Positions 55,601-64,000 of a stretch of 64,000 nt of DNA are shown here, piece by piece. Each line of letters opens with the position of its first letter. The first letter of the stretch is position 1. This DNA comes from Acidobacteriaceae bacterium KBS 83 (GTDB taxonomy: Bacteria; Acidobacteriota; Terriglobia; Terriglobales; Acidobacteriaceae). Both the position numbers and the translations under genes were made by a program. The stretch spans positions 573,378 through 637,377 of the forward strand of contig KB906733.1 of the NCBI GenBank assembly GCA_000381585.1. Direction: 5' to 3'. Below the pieces are notes generated by a model, which was given only the letters and a program-made list of their open reading frames with translations, ran no database searches and was not told where the DNA came from.

Positions 55601-56875
55601 TCAGGAGATCTGCGTCTGCGATTGCGACATGGTTGACGCCGTCGCGGGCGGTGGAGACTGCGATTCCGGCGGGTGTTCTTCCGTGCGGACGCGGAGCATC
55701 ACCTGCTGAAAGACGAGCCACAAGGCCGCTGTGTTTGCCAGCAAAGCGCCGGCGAGGACGGAATACCGCACGTGATAGAGGAAGTAATTGCCGTAGCAGA
55801 TGAGGGACGCCGTGAGCACGAGGGCGGCGGGCAGTACAAAGGCCAGGTCGACACAGCTCAGGATGCAGAGGAATATCTCTGCAGGAAAGAAGTAGCGGTC
55901 ATGCATCTTGGGCATGACATACGCGACGGAGAGGATGCTCACGGTGGCTAATACGAGGGTGTTCCTGGCGCCACGGAAAGCGGGCTGGGCTCCCCAGATG
56001 GTGAGGGCGATCATAAGAAGAGCGGTGAGGGCGATGCCGACGAGCGTGCCGAAGTGCACATTCAGATGAATACGGTCGGCGATGATCCAGGGGTTGCCGA
56101 CGTTGATGGCGAGTGTGGGGAAGCTTTCTCCCTGGGATGAGGTGAGCGAAAGAAACTCCAACGCTCTGGCACCGTTCAACATCGGGGGGACTAGGGCCGC
56201 CAGCCAACCGATGGGCAGAAGAAGAAGGTGCCACCAGCGAATACGCTTCTGCAGCACCATGGCGGCGATGAAGGGAGCGAGAAAGATGGCCTGTAATTTG
56301 AACGCGAATGCGAAGCCGAAGGAAAGCACGGCGAAGGCCCCGCTGCCGACAATCACACTGAAGGTGCTGAGAAGAAGGAAGCAGGTGTAGACGATGTCGG
56401 ATTGCCCCCAGACGCCGCCGTTTACCAGGACGGTGGGGCCAGCGAGAATGCAGAAGGGGGCCACGAGTTGCGCGACGGATCTCCGACCGCGGGGTGTGGA
56501 GCCTCGGGTGAGACGGCCTACCAAGTAATAGGCGACGACGGCGGTGACAATATCGAAGACGAAGGACAGGAGCTTGATTTGCGATATCCGGTTGATATGG
56601 CCATCGAGGTACGAGGTCATCGCGGTGAGGTCGAAATAGGCCGGGAAATACATGCTGAACGGGTGCTGCAAGGCATGCCATCTGCCGTGCTCCAGCAGGT
56701 AGGTCTGCCAGGGCAGAAAGGCGTTCTGAAGATCGGAGTTGACGAAGTATCTCCAGAGCGTGATGCGAAGCGTGAGCAGCGCGAGCGCGAGAATGATGAG
56801 TCCTACGGTGACAGAGCGTCGCGGTGCATTTTCAGAGGCTGATGGATGAGACGGGTTATGAGCGGTCGAACTCAT
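55601..56875 (-). CDS. GT-C-like membrane glycosyltransferase
   Basis: A 424-residue integral membrane protein with about ten helices. RYFVNSDLQNAFLPWQTYLL, VNGGVWGQSDIVYTCFLL and YVMPKMHDRYFFPAEIF match mannosyltransferase/GT87-like proteins using a polyprenyl-phosphate donor. ATG 56875 is used: the frame runs further to 57538 but there it lies antisense to trmJ and is Pro/Arg-rich with no similarity. It may act with the adjacent GT39-like enzyme on an envelope glycan (inference from co-orientation). Confidence 0.8.
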   Translation of the reverse strand: MSSTAHNPSHPSASENAPRRSVTVGLIILALALLTLRITLWRYFVNSDLQNAFLPWQTYLLEHGRWHALQHPFSMYFPAYFDLTAMTSYLDGHINRISQIKLLSFVFDIVTAVVAYYLVGRLTRGSTPRGRRSVAQLVAPFCILAGPTVLVNGGVWGQSDIVYTCFLLLSTFSVIVGSGAFAVLSFGFAFAFKLQAIFLAPFIAAMVLQKRIRWWHLLLLPIGWLAALVPPMLNGARALEFLSLTSSQGESFPTLAINVGNPWIIADRIHLNVHFGTLVGIALTALLMIALTIWGAQPAFRGARNTLVLATVSILSVAYVMPKMHDRYFFPAEIFLCILSCVDLAFVLPAALVLTASLICYGNYFLYHVRYSVLAGALLANTAALWLVFQQVMLRVRTEEHPPESQSPPPATASTMSQSQTQIS

Positions 56876-56922
56876 GCGTCCGATGATACGGGATTGAGCA
56901 GGGCGGGACGGCTCCTGAGGCA

Positions 56923-57651
56923 ATGGCAAAGCTTGAACAACTAACACTCGTGCTGGTGCGCACCCGCAATCCGCTGAACATTGGCGCAGTGGCACGGGCG
57001 ATGCAGAACTTTGGAGTGCGCGAACTGCGGCTCGTAACGCCGTTTGAGGCGTCGTTTCGCGAAGCGCGATCGGCGGTGGGGGCGGGCACGGTGCTTGAGC
57101 AGGCGCGTGAGTTCGCGAGTGTGCCGGAGGCGGTGGCCGACTGCCGGCTTGTGGTTGGAACCACGGCGGCGCGACGGCGAGAATTGCAGCAGACGCTGGT
57201 CGGCCTGGAGCAGGCAGGGGAGCCGGTGCATGCGGCGCTTGAGCAGGGACGCGTGGCGCTGCTGTTCGGCTCGGAGAAGCATGGTCTGACGCGTGAGGAT
57301 CTGGAGCACTGCCATTGGCTGATTCGGATCGCGACCGATGATGCGCAGCCTTCGATGAACCTGGGACAGGCTGCGGCGGTTTGTCTATGGGAGCTGGCGC
57401 GCGCGAGAGTAGGGCTGGTGAAAGGGGAGGGCGAAGCGGCGGCTGTCTCAGAAGAACTGGAGCGGCTGGGAGCTTTGCTGATGGACCTGCTGGACGCCGG
57501 CGGATATGTGCATCCGGAGACTTCCGCGAGTACGGCAAATGAGGTGCGGCGGATGCTACGGCGTCTTCATGTCACGGATGCGGATACGCATCTGCTGATG
57601 GGGATGGTGCGGAAGCTGCTTTGGAGGTTGCGCCAGGGAAAATCAGGGTAG
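56923..57651 (+). CDS. trmJ: tRNA (Cm32/Um32) methyltransferase, TrmJ-like
   Basis: A 242-residue SPOUT methyltransferase. LVLVRTRNPLNIGAVARAMQ, then NFGVRELRLVTP, is the family N-terminus (motif 1). VALLFGSEKHGLTREDL (motif 2) and PSMNLGQAAAVCLWELARA (motif 3) form the knot. A C-terminal helical extension (ETSASTANEVRRMLRRLHV) is typical of TrmJ. The expected reaction is 2'-O-methylation at tRNA position 32. It is divergent from the GT-C gene with 47 bases between starts. Confidence 0.9.
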   Translation: MAKLEQLTLVLVRTRNPLNIGAVARAMQNFGVRELRLVTPFEASFREARSAVGAGTVLEQAREFASVPEAVADCRLVVGTTAARRRELQQTLVGLEQAGEPVHAALEQGRVALLFGSEKHGLTREDLEHCHWLIRIATDDAQPSMNLGQAAAVCLWELARARVGLVKGEGEAAAVSEELERLGALLMDLLDAGGYVHPETSASTANEVRRMLRRLHVTDADTHLLMGMVRKLLWRLRQGKSG

Positions 57652-57670
57652 TGACAGTCGCCGGTTGACA

Positions 57671-57796
57671 ATGCGCCGCCATGATGTCACCTTGGTAGCG
57701 ATGACGTTCCGTGCCACCAGCCGATTTAGCTTTGCTTTCCGTTATTGGTTTCCGATAGCGGCCTCGGCGGCGTGCGCACACCCTGATTCAAGATGA
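57671..57796 (+). CDS. Candidate aromatic-rich leader peptide of the DAHP synthase gene
   Basis: A 41-codon frame (ATG 57671, or ATG 57701 for 31 codons) ends at TGA 57794-57796. Its middle reads RFSFAFRYWFP: four Phe, one Tyr and one Trp within 11 codons (57722-57754), unexpected in non-coding sequence of this GC content. It lies between trmJ and aroF. A strong terminator follows at 57823-57857. Ribosomes stalling at these codons when charged Phe, Tyr or Trp tRNA is short would free the segment 57758-57764. No clear ribosome site precedes either ATG, so translation itself is unproven. Confidence 0.6.
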   Translation: MRRHDVTLVAMTFRATSRFSFAFRYWFPIAASAACAHPDSR

Positions 57797-57857
57797 TTTA
57801 AGAGCAAAGCGCAAAAGTCCCGAAGGCCGCGATTCCAATCGCGGCCTTTTTGTTTTT
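57753..57857 (+). promoter_or_regulatory. Transcription attenuator: antiterminator pairing plus intrinsic terminator before aroF
   Basis: The terminator is AAGGCCGCGATT, CC, AATCGCGGCCTT (57823-57848, a perfect 12-base stem), then TTTGTTTTT, ending 32 bases before the aroF ATG. An alternative partner for its 5' arm is GCGGCCT at 57758-57764, which pairs perfectly with AGGCCGC at 57824-57830 and then, after one mismatch, over three further bases. CGCCGCC (57674-57680) can in turn pair with GGCGGCG (57766-57772), giving a possible protector hairpin. This is the 1:2/2:3/3:4 layout of amino-acid-biosynthesis attenuators. Confidence 0.65.
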
Positions 57858-57889
57858 CGCGAGTAAAACCACATACCCGGAGAGAGTTT

Positions 57890-58768
57890 ATGAGCGAGTC
57901 AGCAGCGGTTTTGGAGACGGTGGAGGCTAGTCCTGAGAAGAGACGCGGGCTGCCGATTGGACCGGAGAAGCAGCCGGAGCGGCTGACAGCGAAGGGCCAT
58001 ACAAGGCACGCCACGGTGGTGCGGGTTGGTGATGTCCCGATTGGCGGTGGCGTGCCGGTGGTGATTGCGGGGCCGTGTTCGGTGGAGTCGCGCGAGCAGT
58101 TGTTAACGGCGGCCGAAGGGGTGAAGGCTGCGGGCGCGACGCTGCTGCGCGGGGGTGCGTACAAGCCGCGTACCTCGCCCTATGACTTCCAGGGACTCGG
58201 CCTGGAGGCGCTGCTGATTCTGCGCGAGGTATCGGAGCGGACGGGGCTGCCCGTGGTGAGCGAGGTGATAAGCACGGAGGACATCGAGGTGGTGAGCGAC
58301 CACGTGGAGATGCTGCAGGTAGGCGCGCGCAATATGCAGAACTTCCCGCTCCTGCGACGGCTCGGCAAGGTCCGACGACCGGTGCTGCTGAAGCGCAGTC
58401 CGGCGGCAACAGTGAAGGAATGGCTGCTGGCGGCGGAATACATTCTGGCCGGCGGCAATGACCAGGTGGTGCTTTGCGAACGGGGCATCCGTTCTTATGA
58501 TCCGGAGCTGCGCAACACGTTCGACATCGCCGGCATGTTGCTGGCGAAGACGATGACGCATCTGCCGGTGATTGCCGATCCTTCTCACGCTACGGGACGG
58601 CGCGACCTGGTGCCGGCTCTTTCGCGTGCAGCGCTGGCGGCAGGGGCGGATGGGTTGATCGTAGAAGTGCATCCCCATCCGGATCGCGCGCTTTCTGACG
58701 GGGCGCAGTCGCTGGATATTGATACTTTCGCGGCGATGATGCAGGAATTACCCGGTCTGGAGCAGTGA
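57890..58768 (+). CDS. aroF: 3-Deoxy-D-arabino-heptulosonate-7-phosphate (DAHP) synthase, type I beta
   Basis: A 292-residue TIM-barrel enzyme joining phosphoenolpyruvate and erythrose-4-phosphate, the first step of the shikimate pathway. Characteristic motifs are VVIAGPCSVESREQ (metal Cys), LRGGAYKPRTSPYDFQG, VLLKRSPAATVKEWLLAAE, and VIADPSHATGRRDLVPAL (metal His). VEVHPHPDRALSDGAQSL completes the set. The ~45-residue N-terminus is short, with no ACT or ferredoxin-like regulatory domain, so control may depend on the RNA attenuator upstream. ATG 57890 follows GGAGAGAG. Confidence 0.95.
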   Translation: MSESAAVLETVEASPEKRRGLPIGPEKQPERLTAKGHTRHATVVRVGDVPIGGGVPVVIAGPCSVESREQLLTAAEGVKAAGATLLRGGAYKPRTSPYDFQGLGLEALLILREVSERTGLPVVSEVISTEDIEVVSDHVEMLQVGARNMQNFPLLRRLGKVRRPVLLKRSPAATVKEWLLAAEYILAGGNDQVVLCERGIRSYDPELRNTFDIAGMLLAKTMTHLPVIADPSHATGRRDLVPALSRAALAAGADGLIVEVHPHPDRALSDGAQSLDIDTFAAMMQELPGLEQ

Positions 58769-58859
58769 AAGCAGACATTTCTCAAGACGTCGTTATGCCC
58801 AGCGTGCATCTCTATAGAAAGCAAATAGTCTGAGAGCAAACGAGCCGGGAGATACACCC

Positions 58860-59981
58860 ATGAGCATAGAGATGTCGCTGCTGTTCCGCGACTACCAGAT
58901 GGGTCCCCTGCACCTGAGGAACAGGATTGTGATGGCGCCGCTGACGCGTGCCCGTTCCACTCGCGCGGGCGTGGCGCCGGAGTATGCGGTGGACTACTAC
59001 GAGCAGCGCACAGGAGCCGGACTGATCATATCCGAGGCGACGAATATCTCGCCGCAGGCCATTGGCTATGCTTACACGCCGGGAATCTGGAGCGCGCCGC
59101 AGGTGGAGAGCTGGAAGCGGGTGACGCGAGCAGTGCATGACGGGGGCGGGGTGATCGTGATGCAGTTGTGGCACACCGGCCGCATCTCGCATCCGGATCT
59201 GCACAGCGGCGCGGTACCGGTGTCGGCGTCTGCGATTCAGCCGGGAGGCGATGCGTTCACGTATGAAGGGCCGAAGCGGCTGGTGACGCCGCGCGCGGTT
59301 GAGACCCGTGAAATTCCGGGGATTGTGGAGGACTACGGCCATGCGGCGGAGAATGCACGGCTAGCGGGCTTCGATGGCGTAGAAGTGCATTCCGCCAACA
59401 ACTATTTGCTGGAGCAGTTCATTCGAGACAGCACGAACAAGCGAACGGATGAGTACGGCGGATCAGTGGAGAACCGTCTGCGCTTTCCGCTGGCCGCAGT
59501 GAGGGCCGCAGTGGATGCGTGGGATGGCGGCGACCGCGTGGGCGTGCGCATCTCTCCAACGACGACCAGCCCCGGCGAGACGCCGCTGGACAGCGATGTG
59601 ATGGGCACCTACAGCCAGTACATCGATGGACTGAATGCGCTCGGCGTTGCGTACATTCACGTGATCGAAGGCGTGACGCGGGAGACGCGCGATGTTCCGG
59701 GTGGAGTGGATTTCCTGACGCTGCGGCGACGGTTCCGCGGAACGTACATGGCGAATAACCGATACGACAAGGAGCTTGCGGAGGAGGCGCTGGAATCAGG
59801 CCGCGCCGATCTGGTGAGCTTCGGGCGGCCGTTTATCACCAATCCGGATTTGGTGGAGAGGCTGCGCAGTGGAGCGCCGCTGGTGGACGCTCCGAAGGAG
59901 ACGTACTACGGCGCGGATGAGAAGGGGCACAGCGACTGGCCGGAGTTTGAGGAGGAGGAGAACGGGGCGCAAAAGAGGTAG
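58860..59981 (+). CDS. Old Yellow Enzyme-type alkene reductase
   Basis: A 373-residue FMN-dependent NAD(P)H oxidoreductase reducing activated C=C bonds. RNRIVMAPLTRARSTRAGVA binds FMN, and MQLWHTGRISHPD and FDGVEVHSANNYLLEQFIRD supply the substrate-binding His and Asn (H-x-x-N). DEYGGSVENRLRFPLAAV is the family hallmark. The late phosphate-binding stretch RADLVSFGRPFITNPDLVER is present. It is close to NemA/XenB-like enzymes; physiological substrate unknown. ATG 58860 sits behind GGGAGATACACCC. Same strand as aroF, 91 bases on. Confidence 0.92.
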   Translation: MSIEMSLLFRDYQMGPLHLRNRIVMAPLTRARSTRAGVAPEYAVDYYEQRTGAGLIISEATNISPQAIGYAYTPGIWSAPQVESWKRVTRAVHDGGGVIVMQLWHTGRISHPDLHSGAVPVSASAIQPGGDAFTYEGPKRLVTPRAVETREIPGIVEDYGHAAENARLAGFDGVEVHSANNYLLEQFIRDSTNKRTDEYGGSVENRLRFPLAAVRAAVDAWDGGDRVGVRISPTTTSPGETPLDSDVMGTYSQYIDGLNALGVAYIHVIEGVTRETRDVPGGVDFLTLRRRFRGTYMANNRYDKELAEEALESGRADLVSFGRPFITNPDLVERLRSGAPLVDAPKETYYGADEKGHSDWPEFEEEENGAQKR

Positions 59982-60066
59982 GTGTACTTGCTCGTGAAGC
60001 AGATCCCTCCTGTGCTGCCGTCTCGCGTGCGGACGATCGCTTCGGTCGGGATGACGTCTGCCTGAT

Positions 60067-61647
60067 CTAATTGAACCCGCTGCGCTGCTTGTTGGAGCGG
60101 CGCTGCTGCCACTGCTCGTACTCGCGGGCTTCGTCGCGATGCTCCTGACTGCGCTCGGCACCGGCGCGTGCCCGCTCCTGTGCCGTGAAACCGCGCTCCT
60201 CGCTGCGGCTTAGTTTCTTGTGCGCATAGAGACCTTCGAGTAGGAACTCGGCTGCGGCGACGATCTTCTCTGGCGCGTCTTTGGATTTGATTCCAAGCGG
60301 ACTGAGTTTTTCGAACAGGCCCTGAATCTGTTCGAGTTCGGCGAGCGTGGCTTTGGCCGATTGCGTGTCCTCGATCTTGACGGAGCCGCCGAGGTTGAAC
60401 CACTGCTCGATCTGCTGGGTGTTGGTGTCGGCGAAATAGCGATCGTAAACGCGGAGGATGGCAGTGCGGATGATCTCGCGCACGACGACATCCGCGCCCT
60501 TCATCTCCCCTTCGTATTCGAGCTCGATCTTGCCGGTGATGCCGGGCAGGGCGGTGTAGATGTCGCCGACGCGGGGGAAGGCGAGCGACTCGCCATGCAG
60601 CAGAGCACGGCGTTCGGCGTTCGAGACGGCGAGCTCCATGGTGGAGATTGGCAGGCGCTGCGAGACGCCGGAGCGCTTGTCGACTTTCTTGTCTTCGCGG
60701 GCGACGAAGGCGATCTGTTCGACGATTTCGTAGATGTAGTCCGCGACTTCGGTGGTGAGGGAGCCGCGATCGCTCCAGCACTCCTGCCGCGTAATGGCGA
60801 TACCTTCGTTCACCGTTTGCGGGTAGTGGGTGCGGATCTCCGAGCCCATGCGGTCCTTGAGGGGCGTAACGATCTTGCCGCGCGCGGTGTAGTCCTCCGG
60901 GTTGGCGCTGAAGACGAGCGCGACATCGAGGGCGAGGCGCACGGGGTAGCCCTTAATCTGCACGTCGCCTTCCTGCATGATGTTGAAAAGCGCGACCTGG
61001 ATCTTGCCGGCGAGGTCAGGCAGCTCGTTGACGGCGAAGATGCCGCGGTTGGCACGCGGCAGGAGGCCGTAGTGCATGGTGAGCTCGTTCGAGAGGTCGG
61101 ATCCGGAGCGTGCGGCCTTGATGGGATCAAGATCACCGATCAGGTCGGCGACGGTGACATCTGGCGTGGCGAGCTTTTCGACGTAGCGATCTTCGCGGGA
61201 CGTCCAGGCGATCGGAGTGGCGTCGCCGCGCTCCGCGATGAGATCGCGCGCGTATTTCGAGATGGGGCGGTACGGATTGTCGCGAATCTCGGACCCCGCG
61301 ACGTAGGGGGCAACGGGGTCGAGCAGATCGGTGAGCGCGCGCAGGATGCGGCTCTTGGCTTGCCCGCGCAGACCGAGCAGGATGAAGTTCTGGCGCGACA
61401 GGATAGCGTTTATGATCTGCGGCACGACCGTGTCGTCAAAGCCGATGATGCCAGGGAAGATAGGCTCGGCACTTTTCGCGGAGGCCTGCTCCTGCAAGCG
61501 ACGGATGAGGTTGGCGCGCAGTTCGTCTTTCACACTGCGATTCACGTACGCCTCGTTGAACTTGCTGGCGCGCAGGTCTCCAAGTGTCGCCGGAAGGTTG
61601 CCGGCCGTCTTTGACGGGGACGTGGTCTGGATCGTCGTCTCGGGCAT
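60067..61647 (-). CDS. Magnesium-chelatase/MoxR-type AAA+ ATPase
   Basis: A 526-residue ATPase. The Walker A loop is [17 protein letters not shown]. The Walker B region is [20 protein letters not shown], with Asn in place of the usual Asp, as I recall for this subfamily. Sensor 1 is [20 protein letters not shown]. The C-terminal lid (~330-470) is helical and the tail is Arg/Gln/Glu-rich. It probably remodels a target together with the VWA protein at 52638-53876. A cobalt or magnesium chelatase role is not indicated, as no tetrapyrrole gene is nearby. The ATG follows AGGAGG. Confidence 0.9.
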   Translation of the reverse strand: MPETTIQTTSPSKTAGNLPATLGDLRASKFNEAYVNRSVKDELRANLIRRLQEQASAKSAEPIFPGIIGFDDTVVPQIINAILSRQNFILLGLRGQAKSRILRALTDLLDPVAPYVAGSEIRDNPYRPISKYARDLIAERGDATPIAWTSREDRYVEKLATPDVTVADLIGDLDPIKAARSGSDLSNELTMHYGLLPRANRGIFAVNELPDLAGKIQVALFNIMQEGDVQIKGYPVRLALDVALVFSANPEDYTARGKIVTPLKDRMGSEIRTHYPQTVNEGIAITRQECWSDRGSLTTEVADYIYEIVEQIAFVAREDKKVDKRSGVSQRLPISTMELAVSNAERRALLHGESLAFPRVGDIYTALPGITGKIELEYEGEMKGADVVVREIIRTAILRVYDRYFADTNTQQIEQWFNLGGSVKIEDTQSAKATLAELEQIQGLFEKLSPLGIKSKDAPEKIVAAAEFLLEGLYAHKKLSRSEERGFTAQERARAGAERSQEHRDEAREYEQWQQRRSNKQRSGFN

Positions 61648-61747
61648 GCGGGGAAGGCCTCCTGGCGCTCTATCTCTACTGTACGTGTTTGACCAATAGA
61701 TGTGGGGCGCGGTGTGCGGGATGCGCCACGCAGCTTAGACGAGGCGG

Positions 61748-62353
61748 TTACATTACGTGGCCGTTGGTGGCGGCGCGCTCGCTGGCTTTGGCGCCGCTGC
61801 GCAGTTTGGGCAGGATAGCGCGGTAGTGGCTTGAGAGTGTTTCGGTGCGTTCCTGGTCCGAGCGCATGGCGAGCAAGGCCTGCTGAAAGTTCAGGTCGGC
61901 CGGAATGGAAGCGGCGAGGAGATAGGCGACAGGGGCGTCGAAGCTAAGAGACATGAGGGGCTCGCCGCTTCCGAGGAGGTGCATCGTCTCAAAATGCAGT
62001 GCTACGCACTGCTCGCGAGCGGAGCGATCGGCTGCTTCGCCGGTGTCCGGCAGCAGGTCCACTTCGGCCTGCAGAAAGCTGCGGCTGTCATCCAATTGTT
62101 CAATTTCAAAACGATCGACGCCCTGCGTGAGGATATCGCTGCGGCCATCAGGGTACTTGTGAAGAACGCGCACTATCCGCGCGGTACAGCCGACGACGGT
62201 GAGGCCATCGCGCTGTGCTCGCACGATACCGAAGGGTGCGCTGCTGGCGATGCATTCGGCGATCATTTCGCGATAACGCTGCTCAAAGATATGGAGCGTC
62301 AGCGGCACTCCGGGAAAGAGCACCAGGTCGAGCGGGAAGAGGGGGATCTTCAT
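61748..62353 (-). CDS. LON N-terminal (PUA-like) substrate-binding domain protein
   Basis: A 201-residue protein consisting only of a LON-type domain: IPLFPLDLVLFPGVPLTLHI, then FEQRYREMIAECIASSAPFG and RIVRVLHKYPDGRSDILTQG, and a helical end (FQQALLAMRSDQERTETLSS). No ATPase or protease domain is attached. Stand-alone versions are thought to bind protein substrates or RNA. ATG 62353 gives the family start MKIPLFP. The 244 bases upstream to the TPR gene show nothing recognisable. Confidence 0.86.
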   Translation of the reverse strand: MKIPLFPLDLVLFPGVPLTLHIFEQRYREMIAECIASSAPFGIVRAQRDGLTVVGCTARIVRVLHKYPDGRSDILTQGVDRFEIEQLDDSRSFLQAEVDLLPDTGEAADRSAREQCVALHFETMHLLGSGEPLMSLSFDAPVAYLLAASIPADLNFQQALLAMRSDQERTETLSSHYRAILPKLRSGAKASERAATNGHVM

Positions 62354-62597
62354 GCTCTGGGACGGCCCTCCTGATCGAAGGCAGGCGCCGGAATTGACAT
62401 GAAGCATTTGTGCAAGGGGAATGGCCCTCCGTCGCCTGCGGATGTGAAATCGGTGCGGCCTCGGATTTCTGATGTCGGGTCGCTGCTCTGCTCATTATGC
62501 GCCCGGCAGAAGAACATGGCGTCCAGGTGATGGACGCAAGAACGAAATGAATTGCGCATAGTGCAAACGGATGACGGAAATGCAATGCGCGACTCGA

Positions 62598-62909
62598 TCA
62601 AGCGGAGAGTTCGTCCAGCATAGCGCTCATTTCGTTCAGAGCGAGCGAGTTGCCGGTGCGGCGGGCGGCGGCGACGCCCTCTTCGAGGCGCTTGCGCGCT
62701 TCACCATCGCGACCGGCCTTAATGAGCAGTTGCGCGGCCATCTGGTAGCCGGCGGTGTAGTCGGGGTGCGCAGTGGTGAGCTGCTCGAACTCATCCAGAG
62801 CCGTGGCGGTATCACCCTGGTTTGCATGCTCCATGGCGAGGCCGTAGCGCGCGAAGACGTCATTCGGACTTTGCGCGAGGATTTCCTTCAGCATGGCAAT
62901 CTTGTCCAT
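62598..62909 (-). CDS. Small TPR-type protein
   Basis: A 103-residue helical protein with two to three TPR-like units: AMLKEILAQSPNDVFARYGL, AMEHANQGDTATALDEFEQL and YTAGYQMAAQLLIKAGRDGE. ATG 62909 has AGGAGCCGCATACG in front. There is no signal peptide, so a cytoplasmic scaffold is likely. Starts further upstream (to 62999) would add a Cys/Arg-rich stretch with no similarity. Confidence 0.77.
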   Translation of the reverse strand: MDKIAMLKEILAQSPNDVFARYGLAMEHANQGDTATALDEFEQLTTAHPDYTAGYQMAAQLLIKAGRDGEARKRLEEGVAAARRTGNSLALNEMSAMLDELSA

Positions 62910-63032
62910 CGTATGCGGCTCCTGCGATGACCGTAGCATGGTCTGGCAGCGTGTGCATCGCCGCGTCCGGTTTGCGGGTTTGGGCGTCATCGCCGACACT
63001 GGAGAGTAGCTTTACGCACGAAAGAGAGAGTC

Positions 63033-63572
63033 ATGGACTTTGCCGCTCAACTGCCTACCCGGACCGTCGCCGAATCGCGCAGCGAGATGACGGAAATTAT
63101 CCTGCCGAACGACGCAAACACTTTGGGCAATCTGCTGGGCGGACGGCTGATGCACTTTATCGATCTGGTGGGTGCGATGGCGGCCTACCGTCATGCACGC
63201 ACGCATGTGGTGACAGCCTCGATGGACCACATCGATTTCATCGCACCGGTACATGTAGGCGATCTGCTGATCCTGAAGTCATCGGTGAACCGCGCCTTCA
63301 ACACCTCGATGGAGGTGGGGGTGAAGGTGTGGGTAGAGAATACGATTGCGGGGATACACCGCCATGTGGCCTCGGCGTATCTGACCTTCGTCGCGGTAGA
63401 CAGCCAGGGACGGCGGGTGCCCGTGCCGAGATTGCAACCGGAGGCGGCGGAAGAGAAGCAGCGCTACGAAGATGCGGCACGGCGGCGCGAGCTCAGGCAG
63501 AAGGAACTGGAGCGCAAACGCCAGGCGAAACCGCGAGAGACGGCGATGGCAGGCACGGTGCGGCCTGACTAG
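63033..63572 (+). CDS. Acyl-CoA thioesterase, hotdog fold
   Basis: A 179-residue thioesterase of the YciA/BACH type. EIILPNDANTLGNLLGGRLM (catalytic Asn/Asp region, N-x-x-G-N-L-x-G-G) and the helix HFIDLVGAMAAYRHA are followed by VTASMDHIDFIAPVHVGDLL and a strand set ending ASAYLTFVAVD. The C-terminal ~40 residues are a charged, Arg/Lys/Glu-rich helix not needed for the fold. It would hydrolyse acyl-CoA to free acid and CoA. The ATG follows GAAAGAGAGAGTC. Confidence 0.88.
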   Translation: MDFAAQLPTRTVAESRSEMTEIILPNDANTLGNLLGGRLMHFIDLVGAMAAYRHARTHVVTASMDHIDFIAPVHVGDLLILKSSVNRAFNTSMEVGVKVWVENTIAGIHRHVASAYLTFVAVDSQGRRVPVPRLQPEAAEEKQRYEDAARRRELRQKELERKRQAKPRETAMAGTVRPD

Positions 63573-63631
63573 TACCGAAGAAGTAGCTGTTCAACGCAAT
63601 TGCCGCTAGCTGCCTGTATGGGAACGTCCGC

Positions 63632-64000
63632 TCATGGCAGTGGGTGCTGCATGTGGACGTAGAGCGCGTCGCTGTATTGCGGCAGCGAGAATGCATCGCC
63701 GTATTCCCTGAAACCAAGCGCGCGGTAGAAGGGAACAGTGCTGATGCGTGAGGTGCACCACACAAGTGTGCCTTCCTGGTCGACGGCATAGCGGAGGCAG
63801 CGTTCGACGAGCTGCCTGCCGAATCCGCGGCCGCGACACTCGGGGAGTGCAGCCATGCCGCGGAGGCGCCAGGAAGTGGTGATGTTGTTGTCAGGCAGAG
63901 GTTCGCGGCAGAGCGTGGCTACGGCGACCAGCGTGGTGTCCAGGAAGACGCCGAGGTGCAGGGTGTCCCGTGCGTCGTCGCCGGGATAGATGCTTCTGTC
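63632..64000 (-). CDS. GNAT-family acetyltransferase (5' end outside window)
   Basis: A frame open from the window edge to TGA at 63632-63634, 122 residues. It contains DDARDTLHLGVFLDTTLVAV, then LRGMAALPECRGRGFGRQLV (motif A with R-G-x-G acetyl-CoA loop) and STVPFYRALGFREYGDAFSL (motif B). The C-terminus DALYVHMQHPLP is ordinary for small GNATs. The N-terminal ~30 residues are missing. Substrate unknown. Confidence 0.8.
   Translation of the reverse strand, partial: DRSIYPGDDARDTLHLGVFLDTTLVAVATLCREPLPDNNITTSWRLRGMAALPECRGRGFGRQLVERCLRYAVDQEGTLVWCTSRISTVPFYRALGFREYGDAFSLPQYSDALYVHMQHPLP

Noticed and set aside
56876..57538. N-terminal extension of the GT-C protein
   Set aside because: The frame stays open to 57538 but runs antisense through trmJ and encodes a Pro/Arg-rich sequence typical of a shadow frame. 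The start at 56875 gives the family-like N-terminus.

Overview
The window is high-GC, densely coded bacterial chromosome. The inferred source is an acidobacterium (Acidobacteriota, Terriglobia-like). The grounds are a very large Oar-type TonB-dependent receptor with a carboxypeptidase-regulatory N-terminus, several secreted proteins of acidobacterial type, a LacD-type aldolase beside a phosphocholine-specific phospholipase C, and hairpin repeats ending in GGGGC[AG]CCC. No rRNA, tRNA, CRISPR array or complete insertion sequence was recognised.

Layout. 1-9.8 kb is core metabolism on the + strand: an aldose-epimerase tail, galK, a phosphodiesterase, a sugar kinase, endonuclease IV, leuS, a membrane protein and guaA. 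10-17.5 kb holds a HicB-like orphan, secreted and TPR proteins, an FAD oxidoreductase, a CorA-like transporter, a degenerate REP-associated transposase and an MFS pump. 17.7-24.4 kb is a rearranged stretch: REP-like hairpins, an AT-rich pair of unknown genes, 3' remnants of an aldolase gene and a GNAT gene, a YaaW-family protein, then the intact GNAT, a cNMP-binding/DUF1003 protein and the intact aldolase. 24.5-37.2 kb is accessory: phospholipase C, two DUF4157 (eCIS-core/polymorphic-toxin type) proteins, a TetR-controlled Lnt-like enzyme and a frameshifted serine hydrolase. 37.4-44.3 kb holds the TonB receptor, RNase PH and an atypical NtrC-like regulator with a degenerate receiver-like partner. 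44.4-52.6 kb is a set of small enzymes (GNATs, an FMN-reductase/GNAT fusion, methyltransferase, VOC, SDRs, SnoaL and NIPSNAP proteins) with a TetR regulator. 52.6-64 kb holds a VWA protein and, 6 kb away, its probable AAA+ partner, two GT-C membrane glycosyltransferases, TrmJ, DAHP synthase, an Old Yellow Enzyme, a LON-domain protein, a thioesterase and a partial GNAT.

The most striking signal is in front of the DAHP synthase gene (57.67-57.86 kb). A short reading frame contains RFSFAFRYWFP. Just after it lies a segment able to pair with the 5' arm of a strong intrinsic terminator ending about 30 nt before the aroF start. This is the layout of ribosome-mediated attenuation by aromatic amino acids. 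Second in interest are the DUF4157 protein with a possible PD-(D/E)XK-like C-terminus, the receiver pair lacking its phospho-acceptor Asp, and the scar region with REP-like elements near a transposase-like gene that has lost catalytic residues.
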